Shown here: in pieces, positions 15,274-25,392 of the stretch | How the letters are laid out: each line of letters begins with the position of its first letter | Position numbering within the stretch: the first letter of the stretch is position 1 | From: Micromonospora lupini str. Lupac 08 | GTDB lineage: Bacteria > Actinomycetota > Actinomycetes > Mycobacteriales > Micromonosporaceae | Direction of reading: 5' to 3' | NCBI RefSeq assembly: GCF_000297395.2 | Contig: NZ_HF570108.1 | Location: 5,182,636-5,246,635 of the forward strand | DNA: 64,000 nucleotides | Notes under the pieces: model-generated | What the model saw: the letters and a program-made list of their open reading frames with translations, nothing else | Databases searched by the model: none | Told to the model about the DNA's origin: nothing | Translations under genes and position numbers: made by a program

Positions 15274-17973
15274 TCAGTGATCAGCAGAATTCCAGTCCCG
15301 GCCCAGACCGACCGACACCTCCAGCGGCACGGACAGCGGGTACGCCCCACCCATCTCACGCCGCACCAGCGCCTCCAACGCCTCCCGCTCACCCGGGGCG
15401 ACCTCGAAGACCAGCTCGTCGTGCACCTGTAGCAGCATCCGGGAGCGCAGGCCGGCGTCGCCGAGGGCGGTGTCGACGTGCAGCATCGCCACCTTGATGA
15501 TGTCGGCCGCCGATCCCTGGATGGGCGCGTTGAGAGCCATCCGCTCGGCGATGTCGCGGCGCTGCCGGTTGTCGCTCACCAGATCGGGCAGGTAGCGACG
15601 GCGCCCCAGGATGGTCGAGGTGTAGCCGTCCTGACGGGCCTTGGCGACGACCTGGTGCAGATAGTCGCGCACTCCGCCGAAGCCGGCGAAGTAGTTCTCC
15701 ATCAGGCCGCGCGCCTCTTCGGTGCCGATGGAGAGCTGCTGGGACAGGCCGAACGCGCTGAGCCCGTACGCCAGGCCGTAGTTCATCGCCTTGATCTTGC
15801 GCCGCTGGTCCGGACTGACCTCGTCGACGGGCACGCCGAAGACCGACGAGGCGGTGGCGGCGTGGAAGTCGGCCCCGGAGTTGAACGCCTCGATCAGCGC
15901 GTCGTCCGAGGAGAGGTGCGCCATGATCCGCATTTCGATCTGGCTGTAGTCGGCGGTGAGCAGGCACTCGTACCCCTCACCCACCACGAAGGCCCGGCGG
16001 ATGCGCCGGCCCTCCTCCGTGCGGATCGGGATGTTCTGCAGGTTGGGCTCGGTCGAGGAGAGGCGCCCGGTGGCCGCCACCGTCTGGTTGAAGGTGGTGT
16101 GGATCCGGCCGTCGTCGGAGACGGACTTGAGCAGGCCGTCCACTGTCGATTTGAGCTTGGCGACGTCGCGGTGGCGTAGCAGGTGGGCCAGCACCGGGTG
16201 CGGCTGCTGCGCGTAGAGCCACTGCAGGGCGTCGGCGTCGGTGGTGTAGCCCGTCTTGATCTTCTTGGTCTTCGGCAGGCCCAGCTCCGTGAAGAGGATC
16301 TCCTGCAACTGCTTCGGCGAACCGAGGTTGAACTCCCGGCCCACCGCCTCGTACGCGCCCTGCGCGGCGGTCTTGACCTCGCCGGCGAAGTGCGCCTCCA
16401 ACTCCTGGAGGTAGTCGTTGTCGGCGGCGATGCCCGTGCGCTCCATGCCGGCGAGCACCCGCATCAGCGGCAGCTCCACCCCGGCCATGAGCCGCGCGGA
16501 CTGCTCACCGTCGCGGGACAACTCGGCGTCGATCGCGTCGGCGAGGTCGAGGGTGGCGCGGGCCTGGAGCATGAGGTTCTGCTCGGCCACGCCCTCGTCG
16601 CCCAGCCCGTCGAGGGTGAGCTGGCCGGTCTCGGGGGCGTCCACCCGCAGCTCGCGGTGCAGGTAGCGCAGCGCCAGGTCGGTCAGGTCGTACGACCGCT
16701 GGTCGGGGCGGGCCAGGTACGCGGCGATCTGGGTGTCGCGGACGATGCCGGCCAACTCCCAGCCGTGTGCGGCGCAGGCGAGCACCGCAGGCTTGCTGTC
16801 GTGCAGCACCTTGGGCCGCTGCGCATCGGCCAGCCAGCCCGCGAGGGCGCTCTCGTCGGAGGCGTCGAGCCCGGTGGGGTCCACCCAGGCGGCCGCGCCA
16901 CCGGCGCTGGCCAGCGCCAGACCGGTGATCGAGGCGGTGTGCCGGCGGTTGGGGCCGGTGTCGAGCTTGACCGCGAGCCCGACCGGGGTGCCGGTCGGGG
17001 CGTGCGTGCCCAGCCAGGCGGCGAGCCCACCCGGCTCGGTGAGCACCTCACCGGTCAGGTCGAAGCCCGACTCGGCCTCCGGCTCGACGGCCTCCAGGTA
17101 CTGGTAGAGACGGTCACGCAGGATGCGGAACTCCAGCGTGTCGAAGACCTGGTGCACGGCCTCCCGGTCCCAGCCGGCCCAGCGGGTGTCCTCCGGGCGC
17201 AGCGGCAGCTCCAGGTCGGAGACGAGTCGGTTGATCTCGTAGTTGCGGATCACGTCGGCGAGCCGCTCCCGCAGACTGTCGCCGGCCTTGCCCTTGATCT
17301 CGTCGGCGCGGGCGATCACGCCCTCCACCCCGCCGTACGTGGTGATCCATTTGGCGGCGGTCTTCGGGCCGACGCCGGGGATGCCGGGGAGGTTGTCACT
17401 CGTCTCGCCGACCAGCGCGGCGAGGTCCCGGTACTGCTGGGGCCCGACGCCGTACTTCGCCTCGATCGCCGCCGGATCCATCCGGGCCAGGTCGGAGACG
17501 CCCTTACGGGGGTAGAGGACGGTGATCTGGTCGTCGACCAGCTGGAACGCGTCGCGGTCACCGCTGCTGATCAGCACCGACATGCCCTGGTCGCGGGCCT
17601 GGCAGGCGAGCGTGGCGATGACGTCGTCGGCCTCGTAGCCCTCCATCTCGACCACCGGGATCTGGAGCGCGGCGAGGACCTCCTTGACCAGGCTGACCTG
17701 ACCCTTGAAGTCGGTCGGGGTCTCGCTGCGGCCCGCCTTGTACTCCGCGTACTTCTCGGTGCGGAAGGATCGGCGGGAGACGTCGAAGGCCACCACGATG
17801 TGGGTGGGCTGCTCGTCGCGCAGCACGTTGATCAGCATCGAGGTGAAGCCGTACACCGCGTTGGTCGGCTGACCCGTCGTGGTGGAGAAGTTTTCCACAG
17901 GCAGGGCGAAGAAGGCCCGGTATGCCAGGGAATGTCCGTCGACGAGGAGCAGGCGCGGTGTCGTAGCTGTCAC
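15274..17973 (-). CDS. polA: DNA polymerase I
   Basis: 899-residue family A polymerase for Okazaki fragment maturation and repair gap filling. Residues 1-300 are the 5'-3' exonuclease (LLLVDGHSLAYRAFFAL, DDVIATLACQA, SSGDRDAFQLV, GIPGVGPKTAAKW). Residues 330-520 are a degenerate 3'-5' exonuclease-like domain lacking the usual DxE proofreading motif, as in other actinobacteria. Residues 530-899 are the polymerase with motif A DYSQIEMRIMAHLS, motif B RRKIKAMNYGLAYG and motif C QVHDELVFE. GTG at 17973 is the expected start. Confidence 0.97.
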   Translation of the reverse strand: MTATTPRLLLVDGHSLAYRAFFALPVENFSTTTGQPTNAVYGFTSMLINVLRDEQPTHIVVAFDVSRRSFRTEKYAEYKAGRSETPTDFKGQVSLVKEVLAALQIPVVEMEGYEADDVIATLACQARDQGMSVLISSGDRDAFQLVDDQITVLYPRKGVSDLARMDPAAIEAKYGVGPQQYRDLAALVGETSDNLPGIPGVGPKTAAKWITTYGGVEGVIARADEIKGKAGDSLRERLADVIRNYEINRLVSDLELPLRPEDTRWAGWDREAVHQVFDTLEFRILRDRLYQYLEAVEPEAESGFDLTGEVLTEPGGLAAWLGTHAPTGTPVGLAVKLDTGPNRRHTASITGLALASAGGAAAWVDPTGLDASDESALAGWLADAQRPKVLHDSKPAVLACAAHGWELAGIVRDTQIAAYLARPDQRSYDLTDLALRYLHRELRVDAPETGQLTLDGLGDEGVAEQNLMLQARATLDLADAIDAELSRDGEQSARLMAGVELPLMRVLAGMERTGIAADNDYLQELEAHFAGEVKTAAQGAYEAVGREFNLGSPKQLQEILFTELGLPKTKKIKTGYTTDADALQWLYAQQPHPVLAHLLRHRDVAKLKSTVDGLLKSVSDDGRIHTTFNQTVAATGRLSSTEPNLQNIPIRTEEGRRIRRAFVVGEGYECLLTADYSQIEMRIMAHLSSDDALIEAFNSGADFHAATASSVFGVPVDEVSPDQRRKIKAMNYGLAYGLSAFGLSQQLSIGTEEARGLMENYFAGFGGVRDYLHQVVAKARQDGYTSTILGRRRYLPDLVSDNRQRRDIAERMALNAPIQGSAADIIKVAMLHVDTALGDAGLRSRMLLQVHDELVFEVAPGEREALEALVRREMGGAYPLSVPLEVSVGLGRDWNSADH

Positions 17974-18097
17974 GGCAGCGACTCTAGTCCGTCGCACCGA
18001 CAACCCTGGTCCTCGGCACGGGGTGCCGCGACGCCGAGCCGAACGCCGGCGGCCGGCCACCCCCGCGAGGGGACGACCGGCCGCCGGATGCGGTGGC

Positions 18098-18811
18098 TCA
18101 GGCCACGCCGAGGTACGCCTCCTTGACCGACGGGTCGTGCAGGAGGTCCTGACCGGACCCCTCCTTCACGATCTGGCCGGTCTCCAGCACGTAGCCGCGG
18201 TGTGCCCGGGAGAGCGCCTGCTGGGCGTTCTGCTCGACCAGCAGGATCGTGGTGCCCTGCTGGTTGATCTCCGTGATGATGTCGAAGATCTGCCGGATCA
18301 CCAGCGGGGCCAGACCCATCGACGGCTCGTCGAGCAACAGCAACTTCGGCCGGCTCATCAGCGCCCGGCCGACCGCGAGCATCTGCTGCTCGCCGCCGGA
18401 GAGGGTGCCGCCGGCCTGCTTGCGTCGCTCGGCCAGCCGTGGGAAGAGGGTCAGCACCCGCTCCAGGTCGGCGGCGATGCCGGCGGAGTCCCGCCGGGTG
18501 TACGCCCCCATGTCCAGGTTCTCCATGACCGTCATGCCGGGGAAGATCTGCCGCCCCTCCGGCGACTGACACAGCCCTCGCACCACCCGCAGGTCGGCCC
18601 GGAGCTTGCTGATGTCCTCACCGTTGAAGGTGATCTTCCCGCTGGTGAGCGCCCGGGTTCCGGAGATGGCCCGCATCGTGGTGGTCTTGCCGGCGCCGTT
18701 CGCGCCGATCAGAGCCACCACCTCGCCCTCGTTGACGGTGAGGCTGATCCCGTGCAACGCCTCGATCCGGCCGTACGCGACCGCGACGTTCTCGAGCTCA
18801 AGCAGCGTCAT
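18098..18811 (-). CDS. livF: LivF, branched-chain amino acid ABC transporter ATPase
   Basis: 237-residue ATP-binding subunit of a high-affinity branched-chain amino acid importer. Walker A is GANGAGKTT near 37-45, signature LSGGEQQ near 140, Walker B LLLLDEPSMGLAP, with H-loop region downstream. The segment SPEGRQIFPGMTVMENL is typical of LivF. Last gene of the livKHMGF order; it overlaps livG by 14 bases. Confidence 0.95.
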   Translation of the reverse strand: MTLLELENVAVAYGRIEALHGISLTVNEGEVVALIGANGAGKTTTMRAISGTRALTSGKITFNGEDISKLRADLRVVRGLCQSPEGRQIFPGMTVMENLDMGAYTRRDSAGIAADLERVLTLFPRLAERRKQAGGTLSGGEQQMLAVGRALMSRPKLLLLDEPSMGLAPLVIRQIFDIITEINQQGTTILLVEQNAQQALSRAHRGYVLETGQIVKEGSGQDLLHDPSVKEAYLGVA

Positions 18812-19739
18812 CAGCGGGCTCCCCCAGGTACGCGGCGATCACCTTCGGATCGCGGCTGACCTCCGCGGGCGCACCCTCGGCGATCTTGCGGCCGAACTCC
18901 AGCACCACGATCCGGTCGGTGACACCCATGACCAGACGCATGTCGTGCTCGATGAGCAGGACGGTCAGGCCCATGTCCCGGATCTGACGGATCAGGGTGA
19001 GGAGTTCCTCCTTCTCCGCCGGGTTGAAGCCGGCGGCCGGCTCGTCCAGGCAGATGAGCTTCGGCTCGGTGGCCAGCGCGCGGGCGATCTCCAACCGGCG
19101 CTGGTAGCCGTACGGCAGGTTGCGCGCCTCGTCGTTGGCCCGGTCGGCGATCCCGACGAAGCGCAGCAACTCGAGCGCCTTGGACTCGGCCGCCCGCTCC
19201 TCCAGGATGTGCCGGGACAGGCCGAAGATCTTGGCGGCCGACAGGCGCACCTGCTGCCAGGTCCGGGCGAGCCCGGACGCGGCGGTGACCTGCGGCAGCT
19301 CCTCCGGCTTGGGTCGCACCCGGTAGAGCCGGAACAGCGCGCCCGGCACGCTTGTCTTGTGCCGGGAGTCGGTGCCGACCATGACGTTCTCCAGCGCCGT
19401 CATCTCCGGGAAGAGACGGATGTTCTGGAACGTCCGGGAGATGCCCAGCTGGCTGATCTGGTGCGGCTTGCGGCCGGTCACCTTCTGACCCCGGAACCGG
19501 ACCGCGCCCGACGTCGGCTTGTAGACCCCGGTCATCACGTTGAAGCTGGTGGTCTTGCCGGCGCCGTTGGGCCCGATGAGGCCGAGGATCTCGCCCTCGT
19601 AGATCTGGAAATTGATCTTGTCGAGGGCGACCACGCCGCCGAAGCGGAGCGTGACGTCGTCGACTTCGAGAAGCACCTGCCGAGGCCCCGGCTGAGTCGG
19701 GATCTTCGGCGTCACGGCGCTGGTGGACTGGTCAGACAC
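18798..19739 (-). CDS. livG: LivG, branched-chain amino acid ABC transporter ATPase
   Basis: 313-residue ATP-binding subunit. After a Thr/Pro-rich N-terminal extension of about 25 residues come GPNGAGKTTSFNVMTGVY (Walker A), the LivG-typical long insertion around ALFRLYRVRPKPEELPQ, the LPYGYQRRLEIARAL signature in which LSGGQ is replaced by LPYGY as usual in LivG, and LICLDEPAAGFNPAE (Walker B). GTG at 19739 overlaps the livM stop by eight bases. Confidence 0.94.
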   Translation of the reverse strand: MSDQSTSAVTPKIPTQPGPRQVLLEVDDVTLRFGGVVALDKINFQIYEGEILGLIGPNGAGKTTSFNVMTGVYKPTSGAVRFRGQKVTGRKPHQISQLGISRTFQNIRLFPEMTALENVMVGTDSRHKTSVPGALFRLYRVRPKPEELPQVTAASGLARTWQQVRLSAAKIFGLSRHILEERAAESKALELLRFVGIADRANDEARNLPYGYQRRLEIARALATEPKLICLDEPAAGFNPAEKEELLTLIRQIRDMGLTVLLIEHDMRLVMGVTDRIVVLEFGRKIAEGAPAEVSRDPKVIAAYLGEPADDAA

Positions 19740-20889
19740 GAGCGGGCACCTCCTCTGCCTCCGCCGCGCGGTCGGACAACTCGCGGGCACGCCGCCGGCT
19801 GGGCACGAGACCCTGCGGACGCAGGATCATCACCAGCACCATGGCCAGACCGAAGACCAGCCACCGGTAGTCGGCGAAGTCGCGGAACCGCTCCGGCAGG
19901 TACGCCAGCAGCACCGCGCCGAGCGAGACGCCGATCATGTTGCCGGAGCCACCGACCACCACCATCGCCACGAAGAGGATGGACAGGTTCGCGTTGAACT
20001 GGGTCGGGTCGATGAACGCGTTCCGGCTACCGAAGAGGAAGCCCGACAGGCCACCGAGCGCCGCGCCGATGGCGAACGCCCAGAGCTTGAACTTGAACGG
20101 GTACACACCCATCACCGCGGCGGCGTCCTCGTCCTCGCGCACCGCCAGCCACGCCCGGCCGACCCGGCTGTGCTCCAGCCGGCGAACCAGGAAGACCATG
20201 ATCAGCACGAACGTGATCGCCAACCAGTACCAGGGCTTCGCGTCGATCAGTCCGAAGACCTTGTTGTCCGGCGACGGCGCGCCCTCCGGGCCGGGGATGG
20301 CCGAGATGCCCACCGGGCCGTTGGTGAGCCCTGTGGCGTTGCGGGCCACGATGCGGATGATCTCACCGAAGCCCAGCGTCACGATGGCCAGGTAGTCACC
20401 GCGCAGCCGCAGCGTCGGCCAGCCCAGCAGCACCCCGGAGATCATGGTCAGCACGATCGCGATGAACAGGCAGATCGCCCAGGTCACCGCCCACGTCGGC
20501 GGGAGGTTGAACTCCTGCTGGATCCACTTCACCACCGGGGAGTTCACCGAACCGAACAACGCCACGCTGTACGCGCCGATGGCGAAGAAGCCGATGTAGC
20601 CCAGGTCGAGCAGGCCGGCGAGACCGACCACCACGTTCAGGCCGATCGCGACCAGCACGTAGATGGCGCAGACGAAGAGCACGCCCGCCCAGTTGTTGCC
20701 GCCCTGGATCGAGTCGGTCCGCAGCCAGGTCAGGCCCGGAATGCCGAGGAGCGGCAGGTAGTAGAGGATCGCCACGAAGGCGGCCAGCCCGAGGGCCTGC
20801 TGCCATTTCGTGAGCGCCCGCCAGCGGTCGCCGATGCCGGTCAGCAGCGTCACCCGGCGCTGATCGGCGGAGCGAATCTTGTTGATCAT
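19732..20889 (-). CDS. livM: LivM, branched-chain amino acid ABC transporter permease
   Basis: 385-residue inner-membrane permease with about nine hydrophobic helices after a cytoplasmic N-terminus. The family landmark GLNVVVGLAGLLDLGYIGFFAIGAY lies near residue 95, and the cytoplasmic coupling loop is GRAWLAVREDEDAAAVMGV near 265. ATG overlaps the livH stop by four bases. It ends with an Arg/Glu-rich tail. Confidence 0.95.
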   Translation of the reverse strand: MINKIRSADQRRVTLLTGIGDRWRALTKWQQALGLAAFVAILYYLPLLGIPGLTWLRTDSIQGGNNWAGVLFVCAIYVLVAIGLNVVVGLAGLLDLGYIGFFAIGAYSVALFGSVNSPVVKWIQQEFNLPPTWAVTWAICLFIAIVLTMISGVLLGWPTLRLRGDYLAIVTLGFGEIIRIVARNATGLTNGPVGISAIPGPEGAPSPDNKVFGLIDAKPWYWLAITFVLIMVFLVRRLEHSRVGRAWLAVREDEDAAAVMGVYPFKFKLWAFAIGAALGGLSGFLFGSRNAFIDPTQFNANLSILFVAMVVVGGSGNMIGVSLGAVLLAYLPERFRDFADYRWLVFGLAMVLVMILRPQGLVPSRRRARELSDRAAEAEEVPARV

Positions 20890-21869
20890 GCGCGGGCCCT
20901 CCCGAGCGACTCGCCCAACAGACCGGTCGGCCGGAACATCAGCACCACGATCAGCACCACGAAGGCGATGACGTCCTCCCAGTTGGACGCGAAGAGCGTG
21001 GCGCCGTACACCTCGACGATGCCGAGGAAGAGGCCACCCAGCAGCGCGCCGCGCAGGTTACCGATGCCGCCCAGGACCGCGGCGGTGAACGCCTTCAGAC
21101 CGAGCACGAAGCCGATGCTGTTCTGGGTGAACCCGAACCGCATGCTCCACAGCAGAGCCGCGGCGCCGGCCATGATGCCGCCCAGCACGAAGATCAGCAT
21201 GATGACGCGCTCCTGGTTGACGCCCATCAGCGCGGCCGTCTCCGGGTTCTGCGCCACCGCGCGCACGCCCCGGCCGTACCGGGTGCGGTTGATGAACCAG
21301 TCCAGCAGCGCCATCATCGCCACAGCAGCGACGAACACGATCAGCTGGATGTTCGTGATCCCCGTGTTGCCGATCGTGAACAGGGTCTTCTGCTCGATGA
21401 TCGTCGGCATACCGACGATCTGCCGGGGCCGGCCGAACACGTCCGGCAGCACGCCACCCAACAGCTTGGGCAGCACCTGCCCGAAGAGCTCCACGAACAC
21501 CAGCGACAGACCGATCGCGGTGATCAGGAAGATCAGCGGCGGCGCGTTCTTACGCCGCAGCGGCCGGTACGCGACCCGCTCCAGCGCCAGAGCCGTACCG
21601 CCCGAGGCGACCGCCGCGACGATGAGGCCGAGCACCAGGAACAGGATCGCCTGGCCGACAGGGGGGTTATTTTCCACTCCGAGCTGGTTCCACAGGATCA
21701 GCACCGCGAAGGTGCCGACCATGAAGACCTCGGAGTGCGCGAAGTTGATCAGACGAAGGACGCCATAGACGAGTGTGTAGCCAAGGGCGATCAGGGCGTA
21801 GATGGCGCCCTTGGAAAGGCCATCGACCGTGTGCTGGCCGAGATGACCGATCAGTTCATCGAAATGCAC
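20886..21869 (-). CDS. livH: LivH, branched-chain amino acid ABC transporter permease
   Basis: 327-residue permease partner of LivM with about eight hydrophobic helices. GAIYALIALGYTLVYGVLRLINFAHSEVFMVG near the N-terminus is the standard LivH signature, and the coupling loop GRGVRAVAQNPETAALMGVN lies near 200. GTG at 21869 has GGAGA upstream. It forms the transmembrane pore with LivM. Confidence 0.95.
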   Translation of the reverse strand: MHFDELIGHLGQHTVDGLSKGAIYALIALGYTLVYGVLRLINFAHSEVFMVGTFAVLILWNQLGVENNPPVGQAILFLVLGLIVAAVASGGTALALERVAYRPLRRKNAPPLIFLITAIGLSLVFVELFGQVLPKLLGGVLPDVFGRPRQIVGMPTIIEQKTLFTIGNTGITNIQLIVFVAAVAMMALLDWFINRTRYGRGVRAVAQNPETAALMGVNQERVIMLIFVLGGIMAGAAALLWSMRFGFTQNSIGFVLGLKAFTAAVLGGIGNLRGALLGGLFLGIVEVYGATLFASNWEDVIAFVVLIVVLMFRPTGLLGESLGRARA

Positions 21870-21935
21870 CGGGGGTCTCCTTGAATCGAGTGCGGCCGGG
21901 GTGATCCACCCCGGCCGCACTCCATCGCCTTGGCG

Positions 21936-23087
21936 TCAGCTGAGCTTGAGCTCCTGCAGCGGCTCGATGGCCTCGCCCTTGATCTGGTAGGCCCAGATGA
22001 CGACCTTCGACGGGTCGACGTCGCCCTTGGAGTCGAACTTGATGTACTTCGACACGCCCTGCTTGTCGTACGCCTTCACGTACGCCAGGATGTCCGCCCG
22101 GGTCTTCTTGCCGTCCTTGAAGGCGTCCAGGTAGACCTTGGCGCCGTCGAAGCCCTCCGCACCGTAGGAACCCGGCGCGATGCCGTACTCCTTCTGGTAG
22201 TCGGCGGAGAAGGTGCCGCCGGCCTTGTCGGGCGGGAGGCACGGGCAGGTGATGATCGCGCCCTCGGCGCCACCGGAGGCACCCTTCGGGAACGCCGGGT
22301 CGTACAGACCGTCCGGGCCGACGAACTTGGCCTGGACACCGGCGGCGCGCATCTGCTTCACCAGGGGCGCGGCCTCGCGGGTGTAACCGCCGTAGAAGAC
22401 GAAGTCCGCCTTCGCCGACTTGATCTTGGAGATGGTGGCGTCGAACTGCGCCTGCCGCTCCTGGATCTTGTCCTTGTTGACCACCAGCGGGCCGAGCTGC
22501 TTGCCCAGCTCATCCGTGATGCCCGCGCCGTACGCGCTGGCGTCGTCGACCATGAAGACCTTCTGCGCGTTCTGCGCCTTCAGGTAGCTCGCCACCGCGC
22601 CGGCCTGCGTGCTGTCGTTGCCGACCACCCGGTAGAAGGACGTGTTGCCCTTCTGGGTCAGGTCCGACCGGGTCGCCGACGGGCTGACCATGGCCAGGCC
22701 AGCGGCCTGGTAGATCGGCATCGTGGCGTCCGACTCACCGGAGAAGTGACCACCGATGACACCGAGGAACGAGTTGTCACCAGCGATCTGGTTCGCGAAC
22801 GGGGTCGCCACGGCCGGGTCACCCTGGGTGTCGAACTCCTGCATGGTGACCTTGCAGTTCGGGTTCGCCTCGTTGAACTGCTTCACGGCGAGCTTCGCGC
22901 CGTTGAGCGACGGGATCACCAGACCCGCGTTGTCACCGGTGAACGCGCCGAAGATCGCGATCTTGCCACCGCAGTCACCGGACGCGGTCCCACCGTCACC
23001 GCCACCGGTGTCCTGGCAACCAGCCGCGACCACAAGGGTCGCGGCGAGCGCAACGGTACCCAGCGCCCGTACATAGCTTCGCCTCAC
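21936..23087 (-). CDS. livK: LivK-type substrate-binding lipoprotein
   Basis: 383-residue extracellular binding protein for the importer. An N-terminal signal ends in the lipobox LVVAAGC, followed by a Gly/Asp linker, then a type I periplasmic-binding fold (KIAIFGAFTGDNAGLVIPSLNGAKLAVKQFN). Specificity cannot be read from sequence; leucine/isoleucine/valine or related amino acids are likely. GTG at 23087 follows a GGAAG ribosome binding site. It is first in the five-gene operon, spaced 66 bases from livH. Confidence 0.93.
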   Translation of the reverse strand: MRRSYVRALGTVALAATLVVAAGCQDTGGGDGGTASGDCGGKIAIFGAFTGDNAGLVIPSLNGAKLAVKQFNEANPNCKVTMQEFDTQGDPAVATPFANQIAGDNSFLGVIGGHFSGESDATMPIYQAAGLAMVSPSATRSDLTQKGNTSFYRVVGNDSTQAGAVASYLKAQNAQKVFMVDDASAYGAGITDELGKQLGPLVVNKDKIQERQAQFDATISKIKSAKADFVFYGGYTREAAPLVKQMRAAGVQAKFVGPDGLYDPAFPKGASGGAEGAIITCPCLPPDKAGGTFSADYQKEYGIAPGSYGAEGFDGAKVYLDAFKDGKKTRADILAYVKAYDKQGVSKYIKFDSKGDVDPSKVVIWAYQIKGEAIEPLQELKLS

Positions 23088-23439
23088 GGCTTCCTGACCT
23101 CCTCCAGATGCGGACGGCGGCTGACCCGTAGTGACGGCGACAGCACGCAGACCGCAGATCCACCCACCCCGCAGGGACGCCCCCTGCGTAACGGCTCGTG
23201 ATGGCGGAGCGTACCGACACCGCATACCGTCCCGGAAGGCCTGGACGCGGGGTCTGCGAAACCGTTACGAAGACGTGGGCAATCCTGTCGATGCCCGTAA
23301 CAGGTGAATCCGTCGATCGGTCCTTAAGCCCGCGGCCGGTCGGAGCACGCCCACACCCATCCGGACCGGCGAATCCCACCGAACAGCCACCTGACCTGCG
23401 GAAACAACGATGGGTAGCCCTGCGGCACCGCACCCACCC
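23088..23439. other. livK upstream region
   Basis: About 350 bases without a gene. It should hold the liv operon promoter. GTTACG and CGTAAC half-sites about 30 bases apart (near 23,265-23,302) are visible but I could not assign a convincing -35/-10 pair. Confidence 0.5.
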
Positions 23440-24627
23440 TCAGGCGCCCACCCCGTCCGCCCACCACAACCCGGATCGCGAACCGTCGTCCACCGCCAAC
23501 CACCACCGGTCACCCACCGCCACCAGCGCCACATCACGGTCGGCACCCGCCGCCACGTCCAGCGGCAACGCGGCCTCCCGCCACGACCCACCCCGGTCCG
23601 TCGACACCCACACCGAGTAACGCGCACCGTCCGTCACCGCGGCGAACAGCCGATCACCGGAGGCCACCAGCGACGCCACCTGAGGCACCCCCGCCCCCGA
23701 CCGCCGACCGAACGCCCCCGCCGTCACCCAGCCGGCCGCCTCCTGACGCCACGCGCCGAACGTCGCCCCCCGCAGCCCGACCGCCACCGGCACACCACCG
23801 GCGAGCACCACCCGCTGCAACTCCTCGTACTCCGGACCACCCGGCAGCACCGTGCGCTGCCACGACCGCCCGTCCGGCGACGACCACACCGCGGGGTCCC
23901 GGTCGATCCGGCCGGCGGGCAGCAGACCACCCACCGCCAGCCAACCCGACGACGTCGCCGCGGCATCGAAGGCCCAGGTCACCCCGGTGGCGTCACTCGC
24001 CAGCCCCGGCGCGCCCTCCACCAGCGCGAACTCCGCCGCCGCCGGTGACGACACCCACGAGGCCGCACCCGCCGAACGGTTGCCCACGATCAACCAGCCC
24101 GAGGGACCCGCCGCCAGGCGGGACACGTTCACCGCCTTCGGCCCGCCGTACGTCTCGAACGACGCCTGGACCTCAATCAGCGCGCCGTCGGCCGCCTGCC
24201 GCCACGTGCTCACCCGCGGATTGCCGTGCGCCCCGCCGACCTTCGCGCCGATCACCGCGGCCCGACCGTCGCGGCACGCCACCGACGAGAGCACGTTCTG
24301 CTTGCCGTAGAACGAATCCGCCCGCACCGGCAGCACCGTCCACGCCGTACCGTCCACGCTGGTCCAGGCCGCCGGGCGCGTGCCGCCAGCCGCGTCCGCG
24401 ACACCACCGACCAGGAACCACCGGCCCGCGCACGCCGCCACGTCCCGCACCAACAGGCGGCCCGCGCCACCCGGCGGCGCCGGCAGCGTCAACGCCTGCC
24501 ACGCAGGCCGCAGCGCGGGCGCGGCGGCAGCGGACGCCCGGTCGCCGCTCGACGCGGCCGACCCGTCACAGCCGGCGAGCAGCAGCGCGAAGAGGCCGAA
24601 CACCGCAATCACCCGTCGGAGGGACAC
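23440..24627 (-). CDS. Secreted lipoprotein with BNR/sialidase-like beta-propeller
   Basis: 395-residue predicted lipoprotein: signal VIAVFGLFALLLAGC with a lipobox Cys near residue 20, then a linker and repeated Trp/Ser-Asp blades such as AAWTSVDGTAWTV, AVWSSPDGRSWQRT and SVWVSTDRGGSW. These Asp-box-like motifs indicate a six-bladed sialidase-type propeller. No catalytic sialidase residues can be assigned, so it is more likely a binding or scaffold protein. The GTG start has GGAGGG only at a distance. Confidence 0.75.
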   Translation of the reverse strand: MSLRRVIAVFGLFALLLAGCDGSAASSGDRASAAAAPALRPAWQALTLPAPPGGAGRLLVRDVAACAGRWFLVGGVADAAGGTRPAAWTSVDGTAWTVLPVRADSFYGKQNVLSSVACRDGRAAVIGAKVGGAHGNPRVSTWRQAADGALIEVQASFETYGGPKAVNVSRLAAGPSGWLIVGNRSAGAASWVSSPAAAEFALVEGAPGLASDATGVTWAFDAAATSSGWLAVGGLLPAGRIDRDPAVWSSPDGRSWQRTVLPGGPEYEELQRVVLAGGVPVAVGLRGATFGAWRQEAAGWVTAGAFGRRSGAGVPQVASLVASGDRLFAAVTDGARYSVWVSTDRGGSWREAALPLDVAAGADRDVALVAVGDRWWLAVDDGSRSGLWWADGVGA

Positions 24628-24684
24628 GCTTCGATGCTAACCACCATCGGGCGTGCGCGGTGACCCCGAGCAGGGCAGACGCGT

Positions 24685-25308
24685 TCAGACGGTGGGCTGC
24701 TGCGGCACCTCGCCGCCGGCGGTCTCCGTGAGGATCCGCTCGGCGACCTCCTTCATGGTCATCCGGTGGTCCATCGCCGTGCGCTGGATCCACTTGAACG
24801 CCTGCGGCTCGGTCATCCCGTACGTCGTCATCAGCGCGCCCTTGGCGCGCTCCACCGTCTTACGGATCTCCAGACGGTCGGTCAGGCTCGCGACCTCCGC
24901 CTCCAGGGCCGCGACCTCCGAGTAGCGCGACAGCGCGATCTCCACCGCCGGGACCAGGTCACTCTTCTGGAAGGGCTTCACCAGGTACGCCATCGCGCCC
25001 GCCGCCCGCGCCCGCTCCACCAGGTCCCGCTGGCTGAACGCGGTCAGGATGATCACCGGGGCGATCCGGGCGCCGGCGATCCGCTCGGCGGCGGCCAGCC
25101 CATCCATGATCGGCATCTTGATGTCGAGGATGACGAGGTCGGGCTTCAACTCCTCGGCCAGGCGTACGGCGGTCTCGCCGTCGCCGGCCTCCCCCACCAC
25201 CTCGTAGCCCTCTTCGACAAGCATCTCGGCGAGGTCCAGCCGGATCAACGCCTCGTCCTCGGCGATCAGTACGCGCCTACGCTCGGCATCCGTCGGCATC
25301 TCAGCCAC
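24685..25308 (-). CDS. Response regulator with ANTAR RNA-binding output domain
   Basis: 207-residue regulator: receiver domain at residues 10-130 with phospho-acceptor Asp near 62 (VILDIKMPIMDG) and conserved Lys in AYLVKPF, then an ANTAR domain (RLEIRKTVERAKGALMTTYGMTEPQAFKWIQRTAM, read as two segments). ANTAR domains bind tandem RNA hairpins and block terminators. The cognate kinase is not adjacent. GTG at 25308 or ATG at 25299 could be the start. Confidence 0.93.
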   Translation of the reverse strand: MAEMPTDAERRRVLIAEDEALIRLDLAEMLVEEGYEVVGEAGDGETAVRLAEELKPDLVILDIKMPIMDGLAAAERIAGARIAPVIILTAFSQRDLVERARAAGAMAYLVKPFQKSDLVPAVEIALSRYSEVAALEAEVASLTDRLEIRKTVERAKGALMTTYGMTEPQAFKWIQRTAMDHRMTMKEVAERILTETAGGEVPQQPTV

Positions 25309-25392
25309 CAGCCCTACCCCCACCAGTCAACACTGCACGGTTACCACCCATGCTCCCGCATGAGCGTAGTCGGGTACAGTAGGCCGGCACCG

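Noticed and set aside
24045..24731. Pro/Arg-rich plus-strand frame over the BNR lipoprotein
   Set aside because: Antisense shadow; the minus strand has a lipobox, propeller motifs and normal codon bias.
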